From Sesamum alatum (lineage: Eukaryota > Streptophyta > Magnoliopsida > Lamiales > Pedaliaceae), in the NCBI GenBank assembly GCA_034509735.1, contig JACGWO010000003.1:38300873-38364872 (forward strand): a stretch of DNA of 64,000 nucleotides, given 5' to 3'. Below, one piece after another: positions 47,706 to 58,445 of this stretch. Each line of letters starts with the position of its first letter. The first letter of the stretch is position 1. The position numbers and the translations under genes were made by a program. The notes beneath the pieces are model-generated. The model was not told where the DNA came from. It saw only the letters and a program-made list of their open reading frames with translations, and did not search any database.

Positions 47706-49210
47706 GATAAGTATACTTGTATGTCCTGTGATTTGATGTAATTAACATAAATTCTTGGGTTAAATACATTTTACACCCCTAAAGTATGTCACCCTCATCA
47801 ATTACCCCCTAAATTTCATAAACCTTCACTTATCCCCCCCCATCTTTGTGATATTCCTTTAAATTAAATGAAAATAGATAAAATTACCCTTGACTATTTA
47901 ATAATATGATATATTCACTTTAATACCCTCTATAGTAAAACAAATAAATCAATTTAACTTCAAAATTTATACACTTATGGTGTTAATAAATTCATATGGA
48001 TCTTCGCATATTGATAAGATCAATATTAGTAATTTTGGATTAAAAAAAAGTTATAAACTTGTGTTTGTGCATTACACTAGATGTAATTTTAAAGATGAAA
48101 ATATTGCAAGTGTCGTCCAGCCTACTGTTTTGGCGCCCAAATGTCAAGTGAAGTAATTTAGGGGTTAATGAGGTTTTTTTTTTTTTTCTTTTTTCTTTTT
48201 TCAAGCAGTAACTCTATTTCACTATTTAATATATTACTAGGTACAACATGTTAGGCCTGTCAATTAGTCGGCAATTCCAAGACCCAAATCTATTTTGATA
48301 GTTCTTATTCGAATCGTACATAATATTTTTACATTAGATCCAGACTCGAAAAATTACCTATTGAAATAAATTGTTTGGGTATGGTAGAGCCTATAACAAA
48401 AAATACCCGTGGGTATGGGTATCAATGGGTAAAATTTTAATATGCAAAAATGCATTTTTATTCGTTAATTAAAAATTATTGAAGTTATAAAGTTTTGCTA
48501 AATCAGTACGACAATTTATAGACTCAAATTTGAAATATTTATTTATAGTTAATTAGTTTATACTAATCCAATACTAATTTATAAATACCATAATTGAATA
48601 AAATTTTAAGTTAGATTGATTGATATATTTTACTATAGAAGGCATTAAAGTGAATACATCATATTACTAATAGTCAAGTGTATTTTTGTCCATTTTCATT
48701 TAATTTAAAGGATTATCTCAAAGAAAGGGGGGTAAGTGGAGGTTTATCAAGTTTAGGGGGGTAATTGATGAGGGTGGCATACTTTATGGATCGTAAAATG
48801 TATTTAATCCTAAATTTTTTATGGTGAGAAAATTAAAATCTAGTACCCATGACATTTATTCCTATCTAAGAAGTGAATTCCACCGTCAGTCAAAAGAATT
48901 ACCGAATATATTCATATTAGCAAAAAAGTTGAATAAAAAAAAGTTCCTATTTGCCCCAATTGACTTATTTCTAACTTATAGCAAAAATGATTTATTTGAC
49001 TTACAATAAGTCAGTTATAAGTCAATTGGGAGTAACTATGAATTTTCATTCAATCTTTTTGCTAAATCGGTAAATTTGGTTGATTTTAATTAAAGAATGG
49101 TCTATTTGTTAGATAAAAACAAACGTCAAGGATACTACATGTAATTTTCCAATTACAGGGGTCTACGTATAATTACACTAAATTTTAGGGAATGACAGTT
49201 TAATTATCCC
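47706..49210. mobile_element. GGATAATTA-family MITE (copy c) interrupted by a nested element
   Basis: Left remnant 47706-47756 (ATGTCCTGTGATTTGATGTAATTAAC) and right remnant 48811-49210 (ending CAGTTTAATTATCCC) together make one MITE like 30236-30677. The right part keeps the inverted CTTACAATAAGTCAGTTAT pair and CTATTTGTTAGATAA. A 1054-bp element splits it. Confidence 0.7.
47757..48810. mobile_element. Nested inverted-repeat element, GGGTTAAATACA type (1054 bp)
   Basis: Starts GGGTTAAATACATTTTAC and ends ...GTAAAATGTATTTAATCC. The arms are about 110-120 bp inverted, with GTCACCCTCATCAATTACCC at left mirrored by GGGTAATTGATGAGGGTGGC at right. Flanks TAAATTCTT (47748-47756) and TAAATTTTT (48811-48819) match in 8 of 9 bases. 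The interior is AT-rich without coding capacity. Confidence 0.82.
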
Positions 49211-49232
49211 TTAAAATTATATATAGTGGATA

Positions 49233-49463
49233 GGGATAATTACAATTACACCCCTTGATCTATGATCAATTTATACAAATTACTCTTATCTTTTGTCAAT
49301 ACTTCTGTAATGATGTTGGCGCATATGGAATGTATGCGTCAATTTTTAAAAAATATAGATGATTTATGTAAATGATGTCGGTGTTTTTAGTGAGTGTAGT
49401 TTTTTTAAAGACATGAATGAATGATGTAAATAAACCGTCAAGGAATCTAAATGTAATAGCATT
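49233..49463. mobile_element. Diverged MITE with GGGATAATTACA end
   Basis: Starts GGGATAATTACAATTACACC, very like the start of the 15959 Mutator-like element. The right side (ATAAACCGTCAAGGAATCTAAATGTAAT) is worn. No duplication resolved. Confidence 0.5.
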
Positions 49464-50846
49464 GTATTTTTATTCTTTTAGACTTAAAAAAATTAATTCA
49501 CGTTTCCTTATAATTTGGCCTGTCAATTAACCACCATTCTCGTCTGTAGACATCTATAGAGGCCTCGTTTACTTTGAGAAATGAGAACAAATCGCGATAG
49601 ATTAATAATGAATAAAATGTAGGATGAGATTAAATTATATCACTAATATTTTCATTTAAACCATCTATTTATCATGATTAATCATCTATTTACCTAAATA
49701 TAAGTAAACAAAATATTGGGATGGATATCCAACCTAATCCTCACAAATAAACACGGCCTAAATATTCTACTATAATCATAAACTAACGCTCGATATCTGT
49801 ACAAATATAATAAATAACGAATTTTAATCAAAATGCAATTGAGTAAAATAAAATAGCGGGAGTAAATGGATGAAAGAAAATTCAAACATGGAGAAAATTA
49901 ATGCTGATGAGTGCGATATGTGAGTAAAAAATAATTACGTGAACATGACAAATGAAAAACAAAATAAATTTATTGATTTTAAAATAAAATAAAAATGCAG
50001 ACCATAAAATGTAAAACACCCATGGTTTAAAATTTTCATGCGTTTCCATCGAAACTATGGAAACGTTTCCCTTTTCGATGTTATGGAAACAAAAATACAT
50101 GGTAATATCGAAATTATCTAGTTTCCTTCGAAATATTTCATTTTTCTTATTTTTCCTTCGAAATCTTTGAGTTTTCTAAGAAACTTTCTATTTTTCCTAA
50201 TTTTTCAGCGAAATATTTATTTCATACTTTTAGCTACAAATATATAAATTCTTGTGTTATACATAAGTATTTCATTTAATGATAACAAATTTAATATTAA
50301 GCTAAATTAGTAATGCTATATATATAAGTATCAATGTAATATAGATATTTTATAACACATAATTAAACATAAATATTATATTATTATTTAGTTTCAATAG
50401 CAACTACATCAATTAATAACTCCAAATACATAATTATACTACATAAAATTAATGTAAATTGGCTAAATAATACAAAATTAAACTACATATATTTGATTAA
50501 AAAAAGAAAGGTAATATTTTAAATTTTTTTTATGAGTATTATGTATGTTTCTTTAATTTTATGATTTTTCCAGAGCGTTTTCAAAATATTTCCAATTTTT
50601 TTTTAATATTTATAAACTCGAAACGTTGGTTGGAAACGAAACTTTAATCCATGAAAACACCAAAACCACTCTCTTAACAATAAAAGAGTATAGATTCTTA
50701 CTTTCTTTTATTTATATCTTCATTTATATTATCCTTTTTTCTCTTTGCATTAATTATTTTTCTTTCTCTTTTTAATTATAATAAGAATAAATCCATAATT
50801 TATTATGGAAAATGATGTATTTAATATCTTATATTACAAAATAAAA
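49464..50846. other. AT-rich intergenic DNA
   Basis: A patch at 50030-50220 repeats (T/G)CGAAA(T/A) and GGAAAC motifs (GAAACTATGGAAACG, CCTTCGAAATATTTC, CCTTCGAAATC). No gene recognised. Confidence 0.55.
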
Positions 50847-50847
50847 A

Positions 50848-51065
50848 AAATAAATTATAACGAGTTCTCCTAAAATTTGTAACAATTAAAAAATACCTCA
50901 TTATTGTTTGAAAAAATCACAAATACCCTCCTGGAATCAACGATCGTATAATGAATACCCCTCTACAATGGGTTGTCGCGACAGGGTATTTGTTAAACGG
51001 CCATTAATTTTAAAAAATATTTATAATTTTTGACTAATATCAAAAAAATTCTTTGTAATTTATCC
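50848..51065. mobile_element. Short deleted MITE, GGGTAAATTACA group
   Basis: Left end TAAATTATAACGAGTTC and right end TTCTTTGTAATTTATCC are inverted family ends. The centre is mostly deleted. It ends just upstream of the promoter of the 51448 gene. Confidence 0.5.
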
Positions 51066-51174
51066 AAAATAAAAATGATTTATTATGTAAGAATACAATG
51101 AACCCTAAACCCAAAGACATCTTGTGGTCAGCGTGCGGAGTTGGCTTCCGGCGGGGCCACGATAACCACTATTT

Positions 51175-51392
51175 ACCTTACACGTGTCCTATGGCCCACC
51201 TCGACCCAAAACATCCGGGTATAGAGCACCGGATCTACCTTGGCAAATCGCATCTCCTTTCTATATTCCCGGCATCTACTCTCAGATCCGCATCGCACCA
51301 TCCGATCCTACGGCCCAGATTTCCCCCTCTCCTACATATAATACCACCTCCACACTCTGGTTTCTAGAGAGAGAAAGCAAACAAACCTTACA

Positions 51393-51443
<51 letters not shown>

Positions 51444-51447
51444 GAAA
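51175..51447 (+). promoter_or_regulatory. Promoter and (GA)n 5'UTR of the 51448 gene
   Basis: A G-box core CACGTG at 51181-51186 (in ACACGTGTCC, ABRE-like), a GGCCCA motif soon after, and a TATA-like ACATATAATA at about 51334-51343. A GA microsatellite (51396-51440) lies directly before GGTGAAAATG. Long GA runs in 5'UTRs of plant genes are common. The TATA spacing would put the transcript start near 51365-51375. Confidence 0.55.
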
Positions 51448-52053
51448 ATGAGTGCATTGAACCATTCTCCCTTGGAAGCCCTTGCTCTCAACTATTTGAG
51501 CTATGGATTCTTGACGGCCGTCAACAGTGTATGGACCTGGGTAGCCGTTATAACGGCGGCCGTCAGCTTCTGGAGGATAAGGGCTTCATCATCGCCGCTC
51601 GTATCGAGGCCGGAGCCACGTGGAAGCATCCTGGATGCTGTATCGACGTCGTCATGGTCTCCGCCGAAAACGGCGGAGGAGGTTGGGCCTGCTTCAGCTT
51701 CAACGCCTGGTGAAACCAAGCATTTATTATCAGCTGGGCCGACGGCGTCGTGCGGCCTAGAAGGTAGTTCGAAGGTGAAGTTCAGCCTGTGTTATAACGA
51801 GGATGTTTTCAGGGAAAGTGATGAGGGTGGCGAGGATGAAGATGACGGTGGCTGCAATGGTGGTCGGGCGGTGGTGATGAGTGGGGAATCAGGGTGGTGG
51901 TGCGACGATGTTTGGGAGAGAACGACGGTGGTGAGGATGGGAGACATGGGGTGGTACAGGTGCCAGGATTTGGCGGCGATAGACGGAAGTGTGGTGCGGT
52001 TGTGGGGTGGCCGTAGGCGAAGAGCCGCCGCCGGTGGCGCCATCAAGTGGTAG
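51448..52053 (+). CDS. Plant protein of unknown function with N-terminal membrane segment, 201 aa
   Basis: A single exon, ATG at 51448 just after the (GA)n leader, TAG at 52051. Residues 8-43 (PLEALALNYLSYGFL then WTWVAVITAAVSFWRI) form a hydrophobic helix, either a membrane anchor or an uncleaved signal. Residues 45-110 are Ser/Pro-rich and probably disordered. About 127-140 is an acidic run (ESDEGGEDEDDGG). The C-terminus (WWCDDVWERTTVVRMGDMGW, then VVRLWGGRRRR) is Trp-rich and looks conserved. I do not recognise a named family. High GC against the AT-rich surroundings, a promoter-like upstream region and a clean frame support a real gene. The frame is also open upstream to 51184, but that portion crosses the GA tract and is unlikely to be coding. 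Confidence 0.75.
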   Translation: MSALNHSPLEALALNYLSYGFLTAVNSVWTWVAVITAAVSFWRIRASSSPLVSRPEPRGSILDAVSTSSWSPPKTAEEVGPASASTPGETKHLLSAGPTASCGLEGSSKVKFSLCYNEDVFRESDEGGEDEDDGGCNGGRAVVMSGESGWWCDDVWERTTVVRMGDMGWYRCQDLAAIDGSVVRLWGGRRRRAAAGGAIKW

Positions 52054-52298
52054 GTGTAGTGCAGGTGCTATAATGCACACAACACATTTACGGTTGTATT
52101 TGGAAAATTGTAAATATAATTTTTTTTTTTTTTTGTCTTTTTAGATAATATTTGTGTTGTCTTTTTGACAACATACGATGAATGCTAAAATCCCATTTTG
52201 TCTTAAAACTTCCAGTTGATTGAGTTTGGATTCAATGATGTCGAGGTTGTACGCATATAAATTATTAATCGTTATTATACGTAATTGATATAGCAAGC

Positions 52299-52341
52299 GT
52301 CCCACATTGGTTGTAGATGAAAAGTTTGAGTCACTTATAAG
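52299..52341 (+). promoter_or_regulatory. USE-like plus TATA module (snRNA-type promoter or LTR relic)
   Basis: GTCCCACATTGG (52299-52310) resembles the plant upstream sequence element RTCCCACATCG of snRNA genes. TTATAA begins 25 nt after TCCCACATTG, the spacing of Pol III-type (U6-like) promoters. The sequence downstream matches no snRNA I know. Similar motif pairs also occur in plant LTR/TRIM elements. Confidence 0.4.
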
Positions 52342-53680
52342 CCCAATAACTCCTCTTTCTAGAAAGACGGCTTTTCAGAACAAAACCGCAAGGCTCATTC
52401 ACGATTCATATAATTACAAATTCACATGGTCTTTGATGGAATTCAAATCAGATAGTAGCATTAGTTGATTTCTCCCTTATATTTCAATAATCAATATTTT
52501 AATTTCATTACTTGAACAAAAGTTTTAATTATTCACATGTTCATTGTATAGTCACTCATATATTTTGTCGTTTTCTTTTCCTTTTTAAATCGTTTAACTA
52601 TTAATGTAGTAATATATCAAGCAATACATATTAAAACTTCATATACAATTCCAAATATTAATAACGACTCCATTTACAATATAAAAGCATCAAAACTAAT
52701 CATGGAAGAGATTATTCCAATATATAAATAGACAAACAACCTCGCATTTGTTAGGCTCAAACTCAAAACCTAGTAATATACCTTGTTATGTGAAGTCATG
52801 AATTAGAAAAAGGTAAATTACATCGATAATCTCCGAGATTAGGTTTAATTATACAAATACTTCATGCCCTGTGTAAAATTACAAGTACACCTCTTAAGGG
52901 TATAATTGTAATTATAAGTACACTTCCTATTAAATAGTGAAATTTTACACAAAAATCCCTTAAAGCACATTACATTAAACATATATAATGTATTGATTTA
53001 TTTTATAAAGATATAAACAACGCGTCATAACGACTAGTATTAGTGTAGATGAAATAAGTCATACGAGTGAAGTGAAAGTCCGTAGTCCAAGTCCCTAATA
53101 TATGTAATCGTTGCTGGTTAATGGGCCTGGGTATGAGGCTATGAGCCCATTTCATTTGGGCCTCTAAGTGTCTATTTGGGCCACAAAAGTAGATTCTTGG
53201 TCATGTCTGACCCAAGTTTGGGCCCATTTGGCAAAATCTTAAGGGCCCATCATTTGGAATTTGTGTGCAAGGGACTAAATTGTAATAGGATTAAAATACG
53301 AGGTGTCAAAAGGAATTAAGTTAACATTTTTAGAAGGGCAATTAAGTTCTTTGAGTTTGTGAAGGGATAGTTATAACACAAATAACTTAATTCCTTCTAA
53401 ACATGTTTAGTATTATCAAACTTTTGCCTTTTATTCTTGAAAATTGATTTTTTTGAAAAAATTTCTTCCCATAACCCACCCAAATTAAATAATTCATACA
53501 ATTAGGTACCATCAAATTACTGATCTTGTTAATGCTACACCCAGTATCAAATATATTAAGCAATTAAATGATCAACACATACTCCACTTTTTAAAAATGA
53601 GGAGCATATAGTAATCATTCGTATACTCAACACACAAAGCATTGAGTATAATGTGAATTTACATCAAAGTAATAAGAAAT
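52342..53680. other. Intergenic; partial MITE-like segment at about 52812-53000
   Basis: 52812 onward begins GGTAAATTACATCGATAATC and contains ACACCTCTTAAGGGTATAATTGTAAT, a one-sided remnant. 53100-53280 is a GGGCC(T/C)-rich patch. No gene. Confidence 0.45.
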
Positions 53681-53974
53681 GGATAATTATATATACACCC
53701 ATTGATTTATATATGATTTATTCACACAAATCACTCATATTTTTTGCACAATTACAGGGACTATCCCTGGCAGCCGAAAAACAAGAATATATGTATAATG
53801 ATGGTGACGTTTTTTTTTTGGGAGAGGGGGGTGGTTGTAATTTTTCAAAAAACAAGGGTAACTTGTGTTAATAATGTTGACATTTCTAGTGGGTACATAT
53901 TGTGACTTTTCAAAAAAATATGAGTAAGCTATATAAATGAATTATAGATCAGGGATGTTAAATATAATTATCTC
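53681..53974. mobile_element. Diverged MITE with GGATAATTATATATACACCC end
   Basis: The left end GGATAATTATATATACACCC and the right end ...GTTAAATATAATTATCTC are inverted. The interior contains GGGACTATCCCTGGCAG and G-rich runs. Related to 49233 and to the outer element at 15959. Confidence 0.5.
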
Positions 53975-55212
53975 TTTAAAAAAATGGTTGTTAAGGGTAA
54001 ATTAATGAGTGCAAGGAAGGGTGGTTGTACATAGTTATAGACTTGTCTGTGGGACTAACCCTTCGTGTTCCTTGGGGAGCACCAACATTAGTTAAGGACC
54101 ATATTTCGTGGAGGTTGAGGTTAAGGACCAACACTAATTAAGGACTGAAATTGTAAAAAATTAAAAGATGCAGGATTAAAATACTATTTTAAAAAATTAA
54201 ATGATAAAAATATTAAATGACGCAAGTTACAAGATAAAAATGTATTTAACACTATATATATAATACAATTAAGGGTAATATTATCCAATATTTAGTTGTG
54301 TGGAGTAAGTGTTGTATTTGCAATTTAGGAGGTAAATGCTACATAAAAAATAGTTAGGTGGAAAAGTGTATTTAACCCTTTTAATTATCATCAAGGATTC
54401 AAAATAAAATATCTAATTCTCAATGGATGTAATCTGCCACATTAAAAATATAGTTAAAAGTAATTCGCATTTATGGGTTCAACTATATTGTTGGCATTAA
54501 ATGTAGATGTAACACAAATGTGAACCCAGAAAGAGTGATATTGAAGAAAAACGTTTGAAAGAGCGTGCTCTTCATTTTATTTGAAATTGATATATGTTGT
54601 ATTAAATATAAAAATATAGGATATATTACAGTGACATTCTTTGAGATTAGGCTCCATTACATAAATATTTCCTGTCTTTTGTGATGTTACAGCTACACCC
54701 CCTGAGATTGTAATTGTATTATAACTATACCCCATATTCAAAGATAAAACTTATACTAATATCTCCTGAAAAACATTACACTAACACCCCTCAAAGGGTA
54801 TAGCTGTAATTTTGTAAAAAATATGAGATGTTTGTGTAATTAAGGTTAATAATGAGTTCAAAGATAATATCCTCTCGAAATCCGAAGGAAATAAATCTGA
54901 AATCAACAATACATGTTGACTTCAACTAGCTAAAATACTTCAACGATTAAGTTAAAGAAATGGTCTACAGTCTTATAGTTGGAGCTAATAGCTCAAATAA
55001 TAATAAATTCGTACGTGAATATTTAGTTTGTGGACTGTTATAAATTTCCACTAATGTACGGATGACACTGAAGCTTTCCTAGATGATGTCACGTGTCCAC
55101 CGACGTAGGGTCCAGATTTTGAGTTTGATCGAATGATTTGTTCGACTTAGCTTAAAAACACGCCTGACTCTCCTTAGCTTAAGTCATTCCGAACACTTTT
55201 TTTTTTTGGTGG
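53975..55212. other. AT-rich intergenic DNA with MITE fragments
   Basis: 54608-54870 resembles a worn MITE (GGATATATTACAGTGACATT... GTATAGCTGTAATTTTG). 54150-54240 resembles one arm of the 57520-57935 element. Nothing coding is recognised. Confidence 0.45.
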
Positions 55213-55631
55213 GGGAATTAACTTTCATGAGATTTGACATAATTATAAATACATTCTTATTGTTTGAAAAATTGTAAATACTCCCTGAGGTTTGTAACCG
55301 TCTAACAAATAACTCATTTTCATCAATTTTTATAAGTCAACTGACCAAAATGTCCTTATATACTGAATTATTTTTTATTTAATTCTTAAATTTTTTTTGC
55401 ACTACAATGTGCAGAGAGGGGTTTCTTAAATATTTTACACAGATGAGAAATAATACAATTCGTCTCGGTTGATTTTTCTACAATTTTAATAAAAAATTAA
55501 AGGACAAAATGGTCAATTTCAAACATTTGGTTAAAAGTTACAAACCTCAGAAGGATATTTATAATTTTTCAAACAATAAGAGAGTATTTATAATTATCCT
55601 AAAACTCGTGGGATGTGGCTGTAATTTAACC
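55213..55631. mobile_element. Mutator-type MITE, GGGTAAATTACA family (copy 6, worn ends)
   Basis: The interior matches copies 1-5 (GAGGTTTGTAACCGTCTAAC at left, AAGTTACAAACCTCAGAAGG and GGCTGTAATTTAACC at right). The left end GGGGGAATTAACTTTC is altered and no duplication is clear. It lies about 70 bp upstream of the PMEI TATA box. Confidence 0.65.
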
Positions 55632-55703
55632 TATAAATGATATGAATTATATACATATAAATTATAATATTGGTGAAATGTAATTATAGAAACACCAACA
55701 ACC

Positions 55704-55865
55704 CTATAAAAACATCCATGCTACACTTTCCAACCCTTGTCTCTCTTACTCACATACTCTGACGTACGATATTTCACACACAGCGCCACCACTAACACCG
55801 CCGAGGCCCGCCGCCGCAGACGGCTGCACTACCAAGAAACCAATTGAAGTAGCTCGCACAGGAAA
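55704..55865 (+). promoter_or_regulatory. Core promoter and 5'UTR of the PMEI gene
   Basis: The TATA box is CTATAAAAAC (TATAAA at 55705-55710). The leader of about 125 nt is C-rich (CAGCGCCACCACTAACACCG) and leads to AAAATGTC at the start codon. Confidence 0.7.
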
Positions 55866-56402
55866 ATGTCAAGGGCCTTACTTTTCTCTCTCTTCATTCT
55901 CCTTCTCTCTCCTCGAGCCAATGCACAAAAACACGACGACCTAGTCCACAGGTCCTGCCTCCACGCCACCTACCCTGAGATCTGCGTCCGGAGCCTCTCC
56001 TGCCACGGCAGCGCCGCCACCCCCCGCGAACTGGCCCAGTTGGCGGTCAAGGTCAGCCTGTCTCGCGTCCGCAAGGCCTCGCACTTCCTCTCCCAGATAA
56101 AGGGCAGCGGCCGGAGGGAACAGGGAGCACTCAGCGACTGCGTGGAGCAAATGGGCGACTCCGTGGAGGAGCTGAGCAAGACACTGACGGCCCTGCAGCG
56201 CCTCCGCCACGACGCCGACTTCCGGTGGCAGATGAGCAATGCGGAGACGTGGGTCAGCGCCGCCTTGGCCAACGAGGACACCTGCCTCGACGGATTCAAG
56301 GAGATGGACGGCCAAATCCGATCGGATGTACGTCGGAAGATCACGAACGTAGCCCGTGTTACCAGTAACGCGCTTTATCTGATCAACCTCATTGACGATT
56401 AA
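55866..56402 (+). CDS. Invertase/pectin methylesterase inhibitor (PMEI) domain protein, 178 aa
   Basis: A single-exon gene. A 20-residue signal peptide (hydrophobic ALLFSLFILLL, cleavage likely after ANA) sends the protein to the secretory path and cell wall. The PMEI four-helix domain follows, with its four conserved cysteines at positions 31 and 40 (CLHATYPEIC hairpin) and 92 and 140 (ALSDCVEQMGD and NEDTCLDGF). One extra Cys lies at 46. The NAETWVSAALANEDTCLDGF block is the family signature. Such proteins inhibit pectin methylesterases (or vacuolar/cell-wall invertases) by forming 1:1 complexes. Which of the two cannot be told from the sequence. Length is normal for the family. The gene is GC-rich with strong codon bias against its AT-rich surroundings. 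The ATG has a good A-rich context. Confidence 0.93.
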   Translation: MSRALLFSLFILLLSPRANAQKHDDLVHRSCLHATYPEICVRSLSCHGSAATPRELAQLAVKVSLSRVRKASHFLSQIKGSGRREQGALSDCVEQMGDSVEELSKTLTALQRLRHDADFRWQMSNAETWVSAALANEDTCLDGFKEMDGQIRSDVRRKITNVARVTSNALYLINLIDD

Positions 56403-56686
56403 TCTAAGTAGTAGTACTACGTATGATCTTTACTACATGGTTCTCCATTCTTGTTTAAGGTTTGTATACGTAGATGTCTGTCTGTGGGTGTATTATTAAT
56501 TACTGCTGTAAGTGTAAGTATATGATGTTGTCCTAGAGTACGTACGTATTTGTGTTCAAGAAAAGAAATAATGTATTAGTATGGTATATTCTGCAAGACC
56601 AGGTTTATCTATGGATTTCATAGGTTTGATGTGGAGAGTAGGTATTTGTTAGGTGAGAACATTGATTATGGGGGTTAACATTAGTT
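56403..56686. other. 3' flank of the PMEI gene
   Basis: Probable 3'UTR, with an AGAAATAATG element near 56565. Nothing else recognised. Confidence 0.5.
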
Positions 56687-57407
56687 TGGGAAAATTACGG
56701 TTTACATCTTATAACTTATCCTATTTGTGATTTTGGTTTCGTTGTTTTAAGACTCATCAAATTTAATCACATAAATCCAAAAAAGTTGCAAGTTACGTCC
56801 AATCAAAAAATTTCGTTAAATTGTTAATGGATGTAGTGTTAAGGGAAAATAACATTTTTCGTCTTGTAACTTAGGGGCTTCCCACTTTTGATCTCATTGA
56901 TTACGGGATTTTTACTTTTGATCCTGTAACTTCTAAAAAATAGCACTTTTAGTTCCATCCCACCCTTCCGTTAGATTTTTTAACGGGAAACATCACATGC
57001 TTAGTACCTGGCCGTTAGGGCCTTTACACTTTTGGTTCCATATGTCATGAAATTTTTACTTTTGATCCCATGCACTTAACAATCACATGGCACTTTCCGT
57101 TAAATATCTAACGGAAAGTGCCATGGGACCGAAAATGCTACTTTTTGAAAGTTACAGGACCAAAAGTGGGAAGGCCCTAAGTTATGGGATGAAAAATGCT
57201 ATTTTCCCTAATGTTAACTTAAGAAACAAAGGTAACGGAGCATGTACTTGGCACGTGCTCCATCCGTAAACAATTTAACAAAAAATGTTAATGGGACGTA
57301 AATTACGATTTTTTTGACTTGTGAGACTAAATTTGCTGAATCGTAAAATAATGGAATCAAAATCCCAAATAAAATAAGTTATAGAACATAAATTATAATT
57401 TCTCCCC
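56687..57407. mobile_element. Mutator-type MITE interrupted by a second MITE
   Basis: Left end TGGGAAAATTACGGTTTACA; right end ...CATAAATTATAATTTCTCCCC inverted. It is flanked by a perfect 9-bp duplication ACATTAGTT (56678-56686 and 57408-57416). Left and right halves pair outside the insertion (ATAACTTATCCTATTTGTGA with its inverse near 57360-57385). A different element occupies 56843-57208. Confidence 0.88.
56843..57208. mobile_element. Nested MITE, GGGAAAATAACATTTTTC type (366 bp)
   Basis: Starts GGGAAAATAACATTTTTC and ends ...GAAAAATGCTATTTTCCC. Flanks TAGTGTTAA (56834-56842) and TAATGTTAA (57209-57217) match in 8 of 9 bases. Long near-palindrome: CTTAGGGGCTTCCCACTTTTG at left, CAAAAGTGGGAAGGCCCTAA at right. 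Confidence 0.82.
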
Positions 57408-57519
57408 ACATTAGTTAAGACAGTTTTATGGATGCTTAATTAAGTGAGTAGGTAGGTATGGCACATTTTGAGTAATGTGTGTGTTAGTATCCGGACCAAC
57501 CACATAAGTTTTTGAGTAA

Positions 57520-57935
57520 TGCTCTCTCTGTCTCGTAACTTAGTGTTTTTGTTTTTGAACTTTCTAAGGTATCATTTTGATTTTATATTTTTTTATTTTT
57601 ATGACTTCAGTCTTTTTTCCTCCACTAGTGAGAAGGGTAAACTCTGGAGCAAAAAATTCTGAGATCGCAAAATTTAAAAAGATGCGGAACCAAATGCTAC
57701 ATTAGAAAATTAAAGAGAAAAGATGGTAAAAATGAGCTAATGGGAACAGTAGCTCCAATTTTAAAAGATCACGTGAGATGCACATGCACTTTTTCCGTGA
57801 AAAATGTGACTTAAGTGAAAAAAGGGATTGAAATCACAAAAATTAAAAAGATATAGGACTAAAATGCTATCTCAAATAGTTAGAGAACAAAAACATTAAA
57901 TGACCTATGTTAAAAGACCAAAAATATATTTAAGC
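57520..57935. mobile_element. Possible inverted-repeat element
   Basis: The left arm (CTCGTAACTTAGTGTTTTTG... GTATCATTTTGATTTTATAT) is loosely inverted in the right arm (GGACTAAAATGCTATCTCAAAT... GAACAAAAACATTAAATGAC). Ends and duplication are not resolved. Confidence 0.45.
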
Positions 57936-58445
57936 CTAAATTTTTGTGTAAATTACATCCATATCGCTTAAATGTTCAAATTATAAATACATTTCTATTA
58001 GATTTTACAACGATTCCTTCTAAGGTTTGTCAAAACATTCCAATGTGTCTCATAAAGTGTACAAGTAAAGATGATCTTCGAGTTTTCCCTCTCATTTTTC
58101 CTCTTTTCTCTCTCTCATCGATTCACTCTCGTTCAGACCGTCATTGTTGATTGTCGATCCTAAAGTCATTTTAGACCCTAATGCATGACTCTTTTCTATC
58201 AGTTCACTCTTATTTTTTTCCATTACTATCAATTTGGTCTCATCTGTCTCTTTTTTCACTGGACAGTATCATCGCTGAAAATTGCATTGAAGACGTAATA
58301 TCACCAGTTGGAACCCTGCCGAACAAATTACAGGTAAGAAAGAACAAATTCAAATGGAGTAACTATAAATTTCAATTTAATACAAATGTACTTGTAGTAT
58401 AACAAACCTTGAAAAGTGTGAATGCAATTTTCCCTAAGTTTTTTC

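Noticed and set aside
51184..51447. N-terminal extension of the 51448 protein
   Set aside because: It would translate promoter motifs and the GA repeat (Glu-Arg run). The better start is the ATG at 51448 directly after the repeat.
55941..56344. Two 124-codon minus-strand frames opposite the PMEI gene
   Set aside because: Antisense shadows made open by the high GC of the PMEI coding strand.
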